DNA of 64,000 nt from JANXXV01 sp038230275 (GTDB lineage: Bacteria; Acidobacteriota; Terriglobia; Bryobacterales; Bryobacteraceae), in the NCBI GenBank assembly GCA_038230275.1, contig JBBRNO010000004.1, positions 45,048 through 109,047 of the forward strand, given 5' to 3'. Numbering within the stretch: position 1 is the first letter of the stretch; each line of letters begins with the position of its first letter. The translations under genes were made by a program, and so were the position numbers. Below are positions 24,404-33,077 of this stretch, in pieces. Under the pieces are notes generated by a model. It saw nothing but the letters and a program-made list of their open reading frames with translations. It did not search any database and was not told where the DNA came from.

Positions 24404-27400
24404 ATGAACAAGATCCTTAGAAATGTTCTGGTTTTCGCTTTGAGTGGCGCGACGCTATTTTCCCAGGGAACGTCCGAAATTGCCGGAAACGTAAAAGATC
24501 CTTCGGGTTCCGTGATTGCGGACGCTTCCGTTACGATCGTCAACCCGGATACCAATCTGCAACGAACGCTTACGTCCAACGCGAACGGACTGTTCAACGT
24601 TCCGGCTTTGCCGCCAGGACGTTACAACATTCGAGTGGAAATGAAAGGTTTTTCCGTTCAGGCACGCAACAACGTTGAGTTGCAGGTGGGACAGGTTGCC
24701 AATCTCGAGTTCGTGATGCAAGTTGGCAACGTGGCGGAAGTGATTGAGGTGACCGGAGGCGCTCCGGTACTCGACACCGAGACGACGTCGGTTGGAACGG
24801 TTATCGAAAACAAGCGTATTGTGGAGTTGCCGCTCAACGGCCGCAACTATCTTCAACTCGCTTCGCTGATTCCCGGCGCCACCACCAACGGCCCTGCCTC
24901 CTCGCAAGGCCAGCAGCGGATGGGCGGTGCGCGGAATAGTTTCGCGCTCAACGTTGCCGGGCAACGCGTCCACTTTAATCACTACGCGCTGGACGGCATG
25001 GAGAACACCGATCCGAATTTCAACACCTATTTGTTCCTGCCTTCGATCGACGCGCTACAGGAATTCAAGGTGGAATCGGGAGTATTTGGGGCGGAGTTCG
25101 GACGCGGAATTGCTCAAGTCAACGTCTCCACCAAGTCGGGGACCAACCAGTTTCACGGAGTGGCGTTTGAGTTCCTTCGCAATTCTTACTTCGATGCAAG
25201 GAACTTCTTTGCCCGAGTCAATCCTCCGTTCAAACGCAACCAGTTCGGCGGGACATTTGCGGGACCGGTGCTGATTCCGAAAGTGTATAACGGAAAAGAC
25301 AAGCTGTTCTTCATGTTCAACTATGAGGGCTTGCGCGAACGGCGTGCCTTGACGCAGACGGGCACATTGCCGGACTCTCGCTATCGTTCCGGAAACTTCG
25401 GTTTCTTGAATAAACCCATTCGCGATCCGTTGAATCCCGGACAGGTTTTTCCGAATGCCACCATCCCCGAAAGTCGAATCAGTCCCATTTCGAGGAAAGT
25501 TCTCAACGACTTTTTCCCGCTTCCCAACCAGGCTGGAAGCGGAGCTTTGGGGATTGCCAGAAATTACCTGAACGACGAGGGGAGGCGGACGGAAGGCGAC
25601 CAATTCACAGCTCGCGCCGATTTTACGGGCATCCAGAATCAGTCCTATTTCTTCCGCTTCAGCCAGACCCAGGAGCCGCAGTATATTCCGTCGGCCATCG
25701 CCAACCAAGGGAACAACGTTCAGATTCTTGGTCAGCAGGGCGTGCTGGGACACACCATGGTGATTGGCGCGAATAAGGTGAATGAGTTCAAGTTCGGCAT
25801 GAACTACTTCAATTCGCGCAACATCCAACAGCGTGCGTTTCAACGCAATGTTGTAGGCGAACTGGGTCTTCAAGGCGTATCACAAGATCCTTTGTTCTGG
25901 GGCATTCCAGTATTCCAGATCTCCGGATTCGATAACGTGGGCGAATGCAACGACTGCCCTTTTGTCAACTGGAACACTACCTTCCAAGTTTCGGATAATT
26001 TCTCCTGGACCAAGGGCAAGCATAGCTTCAAGTTCGGCGGCGAATACCGCCGGCTTCGTTACAACGAGATTGGAGCCGTTGTTCCCCGCGGGCGTTTCAG
26101 TTGGAACGGACAATACACTGGTGAACCGATGGCGGATATGCTTCTGGGCGTTATGTCTGCCACGGAAGGTCAGGTTGGCGCGCCTATCGCCAACTTTCGC
26201 AATACCTACCTTGCTTTCTATGCGCAAGACACGTGGAAAATTTCTCCGAAGCTGACCATGAATTGGGGACTTCGCTGGGAATACGAATCGCCCTTCTACG
26301 ATAAGCACGATGCCATCGTCAACGTGGATTTCCGTTGGGACAATTCGGTTGAACCCACGTTCGTTCGCGCCGGTACCGGAGATCTCAATCAAGGCAATCC
26401 GGCGTTCCCGGCTCCGGCAACGTGGAAGTTGGTCCGCGATGGACGTTTTGGACGTGGCGCCGGCAAACCCGATCGAAACGACTTTGGCCCGCGCGTCGGT
26501 TTGGCTTATCAAGTCAACTCGAAAACCGTCTTGCGCACCGGCGGCGGTATCTATTATGTCCGCGATATCAGTAATGCCGTGTTCGATGTCGTTCGCAATA
26601 TCCCGTTCACTATCCGTCAGGCGGAGACGGCGAATACAACGACGCCGAACCTCACCTGGAATCGCCTGTTCACGCAATCGGGCGCTCCCAGTTTCCTGCT
26701 TATCAATCAATACGGCGAGCCAACATCTTATGTGGCGCAATGGCAGGGTTCCGTTCAGCGCGAGCTGACCAAGAACATGTCGCTGGAAGTGACTTATATG
26801 GGTTCGGCGGGCATCAAGCTGCGCCGGCTCTCCAACTATAACCTGCCGCAGCCCCGGCCGGGCAACCCCAATGACAACCGGCCATTCCCCAAGTTCAACG
26901 GCGCGTTCCAGAACATGTATGCGGCATCCCACTCGAGCTATCACTCGTTGCAGTCGCGGTTGCAACATCGCTTCGCCTACGGCTTTACTCTGCTTGGATC
27001 GTACGCCTACTCGAAGTCGATCGACAACGGCTCCGGTGTCCGCACTACTGATGGCGACCCGCTAACGCCCATGGATCCCGATCGCGCACTCTGGCGCGAC
27101 CGTGGACTGTCCGCTTTCGATTTCCGTCACCGGCTCACCACTTCTTTCCTATACGAACTGCCCTTCGGTAAAGGGCGCATGGTTGGTATTGATAATGCGG
27201 TTGCCGAGGCGGTGCTAGGCGGCTGGCAGTTGGGTGGGATTCTCACTTTCCAAAGCGGCTTTCCCTTCAGCCCCTTCTGCGGCCCCGGCAACATTCAGAA
27301 TGGTGCAGGCGGTTGGTGCGCGCCTGACGCCATTTCCGGATTGAAAGGAAACGATGGGCCGAAAACCGTGGCCCAATATTTCAACACGGCGGCTTTCGTA

Positions 27401-27691
27401 GACCGGCTGGGACAGAACCCGGCGGCTATTACCGATTTCCGGTTCGGGACGGCCGGGCGCAACATCCTGATCGGGCCGGGCATCGCCAGCTTCGATGCGT
27501 CGGTGAACAAAGCCTTCAAGTGGAAAGATGGAAGACAGCAATTGGATGTTCGGGGCGAATTCTTCAACCTGCCGAATCATCCGCTGTTTGCCCAACCAGG
27601 TTCCACGCTACGAACGGCAACTTACGGCGTGATCAGCGGAACGCGTATCGACTCACGTCAAATTCAAGTGGCGATGCGTTATAGCTTCTAA
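24404..27691 (+). CDS. TonB-dependent receptor, Oar-like, with carboxypeptidase-regulatory N-domain
   Basis: 1095-residue outer-membrane protein. Signal peptide ends near FSQG (residues 1-22). Residues 25-115 form a carboxypeptidase-regulatory/CarboxypepD_reg-like domain (EIAGNVKDPSGSVIADASV, GLFNVPALPPGRYNI). A plug domain follows with GTVIENKRIVELPLNGRNY and ESGVFGAEFGRGIAQVNV, then a long beta barrel ending in VAMRYSF, with a terminal Phe as in outer-membrane barrels. This Oar-like family is strongly expanded in Acidobacteriota and is thought to import large substrates or act in surface functions. No neighbour gives its substrate. It has the longest gene of this type in the window and a clear AGGGTGG ribosome site. 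Confidence 0.9.
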   Translation: MNKILRNVLVFALSGATLFSQGTSEIAGNVKDPSGSVIADASVTIVNPDTNLQRTLTSNANGLFNVPALPPGRYNIRVEMKGFSVQARNNVELQVGQVANLEFVMQVGNVAEVIEVTGGAPVLDTETTSVGTVIENKRIVELPLNGRNYLQLASLIPGATTNGPASSQGQQRMGGARNSFALNVAGQRVHFNHYALDGMENTDPNFNTYLFLPSIDALQEFKVESGVFGAEFGRGIAQVNVSTKSGTNQFHGVAFEFLRNSYFDARNFFARVNPPFKRNQFGGTFAGPVLIPKVYNGKDKLFFMFNYEGLRERRALTQTGTLPDSRYRSGNFGFLNKPIRDPLNPGQVFPNATIPESRISPISRKVLNDFFPLPNQAGSGALGIARNYLNDEGRRTEGDQFTARADFTGIQNQSYFFRFSQTQEPQYIPSAIANQGNNVQILGQQGVLGHTMVIGANKVNEFKFGMNYFNSRNIQQRAFQRNVVGELGLQGVSQDPLFWGIPVFQISGFDNVGECNDCPFVNWNTTFQVSDNFSWTKGKHSFKFGGEYRRLRYNEIGAVVPRGRFSWNGQYTGEPMADMLLGVMSATEGQVGAPIANFRNTYLAFYAQDTWKISPKLTMNWGLRWEYESPFYDKHDAIVNVDFRWDNSVEPTFVRAGTGDLNQGNPAFPAPATWKLVRDGRFGRGAGKPDRNDFGPRVGLAYQVNSKTVLRTGGGIYYVRDISNAVFDVVRNIPFTIRQAETANTTTPNLTWNRLFTQSGAPSFLLINQYGEPTSYVAQWQGSVQRELTKNMSLEVTYMGSAGIKLRRLSNYNLPQPRPGNPNDNRPFPKFNGAFQNMYAASHSSYHSLQSRLQHRFAYGFTLLGSYAYSKSIDNGSGVRTTDGDPLTPMDPDRALWRDRGLSAFDFRHRLTTSFLYELPFGKGRMVGIDNAVAEAVLGGWQLGGILTFQSGFPFSPFCGPGNIQNGAGGWCAPDAISGLKGNDGPKTVAQYFNTAAFVDRLGQNPAAITDFRFGTAGRNILIGPGIASFDASVNKAFKWKDGRQQLDVRGEFFNLPNHPLFAQPGSTLRTATYGVISGTRIDSRQIQVAMRYSF

Positions 27692-28295
27692 TACTTTTGG
27701 CCCTGACCCGGCAACTCTCCAGGAAATCCGGCAAGCGGACGCGGTGCGGCGTCAGCGATGATGGACAGATGGCGCCATTCGTACTCCTAGAGCAGCCGTT
27801 CAAAGGTCGGCATTTCGATTAGGAGCTCGTGGTGTTGTGCGTCCGATGGCACCTGAGCTTCAAGCTCAGTTATCGGGGTCTGGTCAGCATGACGGGCGGG
27901 CGAACGCGGCATTCCAATGGCTGCGGAAGTGGTGATCAGAGGTATCGAACTGGCGGAGAAGATCAAGAAGGGGTAGTTCAAGATCGGCAAGCTGGGAGGG
28001 CGTAAGGCGACGATGCCCGCAATCTGGTGGGCTGTGCTCGCCGCCTAATCGGAACGGCTCGTAATCTAATAGGCGAGATTGGACAAATGTGCGCCGATTG
28101 TGAATCTGCACCGGAGCCCTATCGCTGGAAAGTCGGCACCATGGAGGTTGGGCCGGACGGATCTGGGCTTACGGGTTTCCCGGACGGCGCGGCCATACCC
28201 AGCTAGAAATCCGCATGGACGGTGCCTTCGAAATCTTGATGTGATTTTGACCGCACTGTAATGTCTGCGTCATCTCCGGCGGCCATACTCGCTTA
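27692..28295. other. Sparse region between receptor and HD-domain gene
   Basis: About 600 bases. The left-centre part is a degenerate transposase (listed separately, 27790-28048). The parts at 27692-27789 and 28049-28295 hold no recognised gene, no good hairpin and no clear terminator. Expected terminator of the receptor gene was not found. Confidence 0.5.
27790..28048 (+). pseudogene. Degenerate IS6-like transposase, internally deleted
   Basis: Two pieces in different frames. The first, 27790-27900, reads EQPFKGRHFD-stop-ELVVLCVRWHLSFKLSYRGLVSM, which resembles the N-terminal start of IS6/IS240-family transposases (FKGRHF then a VVLCVRWYLRxxLSYRDL-like helix). The second, 27917-28048, reads a C-terminal-like stretch with GIELAEKIKKG, an in-frame TAG at 27974-27976, then FKIGKLGGRK and a final TAA. 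The DDE core is missing. Terminal inverted repeats were not found. Family assignment comes from motif memory and should be tested by a translated search. Confidence 0.6.
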
Positions 28296-29591
28296 ATGTC
28301 AAGGAAACAATCGATTCTCATCGGGTTCCTGGTCCCCGTTGCGCTCTTTGCGCAAGCCTCCGGCCCCGATCAAACCAAGCTCGGCGCCGGTAACGCCACG
28401 GCGAATGCGCTCGCCAGCGATTCCGCGTTCGTGCAGACCAGCTATCAATTTCTACTGCGGCAGACTAACCAAATTCAGGATGCCAATATCCGGTATCACA
28501 CGAGCGACGCGATTCGCAACGTCAGCACCTGCGTCTCTTCGCGAGCTGGAGTTGTAGACAGCGTCAAAGACAACCTTCTGAAGCGCTTGATCGACGAAGG
28601 GCTCGCCGTGGATTCGAATGGGAGCGCAATCGTAGGCGGAGCCAAAGCCGGCGTTTTTCCGCCCCTGGTGAACGATGGCTCAGGCTGCCCAACGCTTCCC
28701 ATGCGTTGGTTCGCCGCGCCGGGGGGCGCATACAACGGTCACCATTCGTATCCCGGTGGGCTTGCGATTCACGAAGCTTTTAACTCCGTTAGCAGCATGA
28801 ACTTCGCCAGCGGATACCGCAAGGTCTATGGCAGCAGCGGCGGCGACGGAATTCCATACGCTGGTCCCGAAGGCACTACCGAGCCCGACATTTTCATTAG
28901 TCAGGACCTCATGGTCGCCGCACCCATTTGGCATGATTGGGCGAAACCCATCGTTTTCCAGTGGAACGCGGACGGCACCGAGTTCAGTGAGTATTCTTTC
29001 GGCGGAAACGGAAACACCGATGCGTGGGGCCAGCCTGGCGACTCACGTACGGGCGCGCACCATATCATCACAATCGCCGAGATGATGAAGCGCGGTCTGC
29101 CGCCGGATCTTATTATCACCATGGCCTCTGCCCACTCCGCGCCCACCAGTGGCAGCGAGTACAAGGTTGTAAATTGGCTGCGCGCGGGTGCGATTCTCGC
29201 TCAAGTGGATGCGGTCGAGGTCGGCGTGCTCTACAAGGACAGCGCCGGCCGTCTCCGCCTCCCGCAGCTTCGCCAACTGGGCGCTGTCGACCTGCTGGAT
29301 GGACCTTCCTCCCTGAGCCACACAAACGTTCTAAGCGAGTATGTGCTTCATAATCTGTCAGACGCGGACTTCACATTAACGGGGCCGGCCGTAACGGAAA
29401 TCAATCGTGTTCTCGCTGCCACGGCCACGCAGTTTGGGTTCAATTCCTCAGACGCATCGAATTTCAACAACAAGTTCCGCAATCGTGTGCTCAGCTACCT
29501 TTCTGCCGAACGCCTTCTAATTATCTACGCGAACAGTGGCCTGGACGGGGTTTCTGCGGAGATTACTAAGATAAAGGCCAAGTTAAATTGA
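28296..29591 (+). CDS. Secreted HD-domain-like protein
   Basis: 431 residues with a Sec signal peptide (residues 1-20, FLVPVALFAQ). Residues 145-285 carry a histidine/aspartate pattern like HD-type metal phosphohydrolases of the YhaM kind: HHSYPGGLAIH at 149-159, HDWAKP at 213-218, GAHH at 254-256 and an His at 280 (SAHSAPT). In known relatives these residues hold two metal ions. The rest is not recognised. HD phosphohydrolases are normally cytoplasmic, so an exported one is unusual. No ribosome site stands out before ATG 28296. Its neighbours are decayed sequence, so context gives no role. Function inferred from motifs only. Confidence 0.6.
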   Translation: MSRKQSILIGFLVPVALFAQASGPDQTKLGAGNATANALASDSAFVQTSYQFLLRQTNQIQDANIRYHTSDAIRNVSTCVSSRAGVVDSVKDNLLKRLIDEGLAVDSNGSAIVGGAKAGVFPPLVNDGSGCPTLPMRWFAAPGGAYNGHHSYPGGLAIHEAFNSVSSMNFASGYRKVYGSSGGDGIPYAGPEGTTEPDIFISQDLMVAAPIWHDWAKPIVFQWNADGTEFSEYSFGGNGNTDAWGQPGDSRTGAHHIITIAEMMKRGLPPDLIITMASAHSAPTSGSEYKVVNWLRAGAILAQVDAVEVGVLYKDSAGRLRLPQLRQLGAVDLLDGPSSLSHTNVLSEYVLHNLSDADFTLTGPAVTEINRVLAATATQFGFNSSDASNFNNKFRNRVLSYLSAERLLIIYANSGLDGVSAEITKIKAKLN

Positions 29592-30535
29592 TGAATAGGC
29601 GAGGACGGGTGCGCTTGACAGCTTGATACCGGTTTGATCTCCCTGGCCATGCGAGCCGGCGTTCACGCTATCGGCCCCTCCGCGGCCTTCCCGTTGGTCG
29701 GGAGTGCAAAGTAATCCAAGCCGAATCGATCTGTCGAAACAAGCGCAGACAGATCGATTCAGTTTGAGTAGATCCAAACGATGCCCGCGTTCCAATCACG
29801 ATAAAAACACGGGCCCCGATATCGAACCGTTACGCCGACGCTTTGCTTGCCTGATATTGAGCAATCCATTCCTGCATTCGGCGGGTGAGACGCTGGCTAA
29901 TTCCCAGCATTCGCTCAACGGCCACTAACTTTATAGACTACCGGATGACGACCAATGCGATTCCCAATTCCGCCGAAGACGGTCTTCGCGACCACCGTTA
30001 AGATACCCGCCGCCATCAGTACTAAAAACCCACAGCAGGCGACAGGTGCCAAGCCGGACCGCACGCGTACTGCGGAATACTCTTCGGCGTTGGCTAATGA
30101 TCTCGACCCCTCCGTCACTCTTGCGGCGTCAACCTAAGCCGCTCCGGTATTGTCCAGCCGTCACCCTCCGAACGGACAGCTTCGCCCAAGGAAGACGCCG
30201 ACTACTTGAACGTGTTCGAGCGGCACAGCCGGCAGCGGAAACCGGCCCATCATGTCCGGGGCCAACGTGCCTTGCGCTGAGACGCGGCGCCGAGCAAGCA
30301 AGCGCGCGATCTGGCGAAAAGCAAGTACGCGGTTGCCGTTCCCCCATCTGGCTGAGAAGCTGACCAAAGCTAGAGCAATTCCGAGTCAGCCGCCGAGCGT
30401 GCAGCGAATATTGGGGAGAGCCAAATTGGCCGTCCAGGCACGTCTCACAGCGCTATTGGCGCGAATACGAAGAAGCGCTGCTGTCTGCGGAATGTATGTT
30501 CGTGTCGGATAAGAGCGCTTTCCTTCGATCCGAAC
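29592..30535. other. Long region with no recognisable gene
   Basis: About 940 bases. Many short frames are present on both strands, but none has a family signature, and base use is unlike the neighbouring genes. Contents that could be named: a perfect 13-base inverted repeat (listed separately); on the minus strand 30118-29915 a 67-codon frame with one hydrophobic segment (LVLMAAGILTVVAK), and just below it a 34-residue stretch ending ERMLGISQRLTRRMQEW then a stop, which may be gene debris. Together with the transposase remnant to the left this is likely an insertion or decay zone. Confidence 0.4.
29723..29760. repeat. Perfect 13-base inverted repeat
   Basis: Arms GAATCGATCTGTC and GACAGATCGATTC are exact reverse complements, separated by 12 bases. 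It lies 131 bases after the HD-domain gene. No T-tract follows, so it may be a weak terminator, a protein-binding palindrome or the end of a lost mobile element. Confidence 0.6.
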
Positions 30536-33073
30536 ATGCCTACAGCTCAAATTCGAAATCGCATTCGTCGAAAGGTGTTCCAAATCTTCGATATAATTGG
30601 TGCGGTAAACGATGGGTGTCCGTTGGTAAAACTCGGTCCAATTCTTTGGACAATTCTCTGTCTCGGCCTGCTGGGGTCACCGGCGAGAGCGCAGGATCGC
30701 GGCGATGTTTTCGAATCGAAAATCCGCCCAATCCTCATCAGCCGGTGTGGATCCTGCCATGGCGACAAGACCCAGATGGGCGGCAAGCAATTGACTTCGA
30801 AAGAGGGAATGCACAGGGCTGGCGTGGTGGTTCCCGGCAACCCGGATGGCAGCGCGCTGATCCAAGCGGTGCGCTATTCCGGAAAGACCAAGATGCCGCC
30901 GGCAGGAAAGCTGACGGAAGCTGAAATTGGGGCCCTGGAACGTTGGGTTGCTTCAGGTGCGGCGTGGCCTGACGCCGCAGCCGGCGTCCCCCAAACCGCC
31001 GCAGGGCGGCACTGGGCGTTTCAGCCTGTAAAATCTCCGGTGGTCCCCGCCGTGCAGCATACGGACTGGCCTCGTTCAGATATCGACCGCTTCATCCTCG
31101 CAAAGCTGGAAGAAAAGGGGATCACGCCGGTGCGGGATGCGGATAAGTATTCGCTGCTCCGCCGGGTCACCCTGGATCTCACCGGACTGCTGCCGGCCCA
31201 ATCGGAAGTTCAGCAATTCTATAAGGACTCCTCCTCCGATGCATTTTCGAAAGTCGTAGACCGGCTGCTGGCGTCTCCGGCGTTTGGAGACCGCTGGGGA
31301 CGGCACTGGCTCGACATTACTTACTATGCCGACACCACTGGCTACGGACGCCGCATTCCGCTACCGGAGGCCTGGCGGTACCGCGACTACGTAATTGAAT
31401 CGTTTAACCAGGACAAGCCGTACGACCAGTTCCTGCGCGAGCAGATCGCCGGACCAAAAGGAGGCCCCGAGGGCAAAAAAGACCAATCGGCCATCGCCGC
31501 AACAGGCTTCCTGGTTCTGGGGCCTTGGTCGTGGGGAGCCTATGACCGCGCGCAGACGCTGCTGGATGCCGCGGATCTGCAAGTCGACCTGGTAGGGCGC
31601 TCCATGCTCGGTCTTACCCTCGGTTGCGCGCGCTGTCATGATCACAAATTCGATCCGATTCCGAATAAAGAATACTACGGCCTGATTGGGATCTTCTTAA
31701 GCACGAAAACTCTCTCGCTCAATCGTTTCGGAGACGGCGGAATCAACATGGTCCGCCTACCTGAAACAACCGAGGTGGCCAAGCGCTACGCCCAGGAAAT
31801 GGAGGCGTATGACAAGCGCCTGGCCGAAGCGGAGGCGGCGGAGAAAATATACGCCAAAGACCGCGAAGAGGTGCAGAAGCAGATCACGGCGCTCAAGGCT
31901 AATCCAACCAGCGCACAGAACGAGAGTACCCTCAAAGCCGCGCAGGACCAATTGGCCGAAGTCAAAAAGAAGAGCGAATATGCCGGTGACAAACAGATCC
32001 TCGAGTTTGTCCGTTACCTCAAGCCGAGATTGCCAAATGTCTACGCGGCGGAGGACTTGGACCAGCCCCAGGACACTCGGATCGCGTCCCGTGGCGACGC
32101 CCATCAACTCGGCGAATTCGCCCCTCGTGGATTTCTAAGCGCAATCAATTACGAGAAGCCGCCAGAGATTGAACCGGACTCAAGCGGTCGCCGCGAATTG
32201 GCGGATTGGATTGCGAACGAGAAGAATCCGCTGACCGCACGGGTCTATGTGAATCGCCTGTGGCATTTCCTTTTCGGCGACGGGATTGTGGCCACAACCG
32301 AAAACTTCGGTGCGCGCGGCGATGCTCCCACTCATCCCGAACTTCTCGATTACCTGGCCACGCGATTGATTGCGAATCAGTGGTCCACCAAGAAAACCAT
32401 CCGCGAGATCGTACTCAGCCGTGTATACCAGCTTGCCAGTGCGACGGACCCGAAAGCCGGCGAATTGGACGCCGACAACAAGTTGCTTTGGCGCGCCAAC
32501 CGCAGGCGGATGGAAGTGGAAACTATCCGGGACACCATGCTGCAGGTCGCTGGAAACCTGGACGCCTCGCGCGGTGGTCCGTCCCTCCCGCTGACGGCAC
32601 AAAACGTCCATACCATCGCGCCCTTTTTCTTGGAAGACGATACCGTCATCGAGGATCCCATCAAGAACCGCCGCACCGTCTATCAACCTGTGATGAGAAA
32701 TAGCCAGATGGCTCCGGTCGATATTCTGAACCTGTTCGACTTCAAAGATCCCGACCAGGTAATTGGAACTCGCATTCCCACCGTTGTTCCCACGCAGACC
32801 CTCTACCTTCTGAATTCGCCTTTTGTGAAGGAGGAGGCTCGTTTGCTGGCCGCACGGCTGCTCAAAGACGCTAGCCTGGACGATAAGGGGCGTGTCTCTG
32901 AACTCATGTTGATTGCGCTCAACCGGCCTGCTACGGAGCGCGACGTCCAACAAGCCCGCCAATTCATCGCGGCAGCCATGAAAAAAGCACCCGCCGAAAA
33001 CGCACTCGAAACTGCGTGGGCACGTTACTGCCACGCCATCCTGGTTTCCAGCGAATTTTTGTATAGGAGGTAA
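30536..33073 (+). CDS. Secreted PSCyt1-DUF1549-DUF1553 protein, di-haem
   Basis: Up to 845 residues. Domains by motif: planctomycete-type cytochrome C1 at about 50-150 (CGSCHGDKTQMGGK), DUF1549 at about 175-390 (DRFILAKLEEKG, DRWGRHWLD, second haem motif CARCHDHKFDPI), a coiled coil at about 410-480, and DUF1553 at about 560-840 (NPLTARVYVNRLWH, GDAPTHPELLDYLA). Signal peptide is ILWTILCLGLLGSPARA, which starts about residue 36, so the ATG at 30536 leaves a long, odd N-terminus; TTG 30623 would give a normal signal, and a TATAAT at 30592-30597 fits a transcript starting just before it. Role is likely periplasmic redox or hydrolytic work with the DUF1501 partner four bases downstream. Confidence 0.85.
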   Translation: MPTAQIRNRIRRKVFQIFDIIGAVNDGCPLVKLGPILWTILCLGLLGSPARAQDRGDVFESKIRPILISRCGSCHGDKTQMGGKQLTSKEGMHRAGVVVPGNPDGSALIQAVRYSGKTKMPPAGKLTEAEIGALERWVASGAAWPDAAAGVPQTAAGRHWAFQPVKSPVVPAVQHTDWPRSDIDRFILAKLEEKGITPVRDADKYSLLRRVTLDLTGLLPAQSEVQQFYKDSSSDAFSKVVDRLLASPAFGDRWGRHWLDITYYADTTGYGRRIPLPEAWRYRDYVIESFNQDKPYDQFLREQIAGPKGGPEGKKDQSAIAATGFLVLGPWSWGAYDRAQTLLDAADLQVDLVGRSMLGLTLGCARCHDHKFDPIPNKEYYGLIGIFLSTKTLSLNRFGDGGINMVRLPETTEVAKRYAQEMEAYDKRLAEAEAAEKIYAKDREEVQKQITALKANPTSAQNESTLKAAQDQLAEVKKKSEYAGDKQILEFVRYLKPRLPNVYAAEDLDQPQDTRIASRGDAHQLGEFAPRGFLSAINYEKPPEIEPDSSGRRELADWIANEKNPLTARVYVNRLWHFLFGDGIVATTENFGARGDAPTHPELLDYLATRLIANQWSTKKTIREIVLSRVYQLASATDPKAGELDADNKLLWRANRRRMEVETIRDTMLQVAGNLDASRGGPSLPLTAQNVHTIAPFFLEDDTVIEDPIKNRRTVYQPVMRNSQMAPVDILNLFDFKDPDQVIGTRIPTVVPTQTLYLLNSPFVKEEARLLAARLLKDASLDDKGRVSELMLIALNRPATERDVQQARQFIAAAMKKAPAENALETAWARYCHAILVSSEFLYRR
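30592..30597 (+). promoter_or_regulatory. Candidate -10 element
   Basis: An exact TATAAT lies 26 bases before TTG 30623. No good -35 box was seen 16-18 bases upstream. If real, the transcript would exclude ATG 30536 and so favour the TTG start of the following cytochrome gene. Confidence 0.3.
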
Positions 33074-33077
33074 GACC

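Noticed and set aside
29427..29447. TTTGGGTTCAATTCC, like a tRNA T-arm
   Set aside because: It lies inside the HD-domain coding sequence with no cloverleaf around it.
29836..30118. Two small minus-strand frames
   Set aside because: One has a membrane segment and the other a helical end, but neither has supporting signals; not called as genes.
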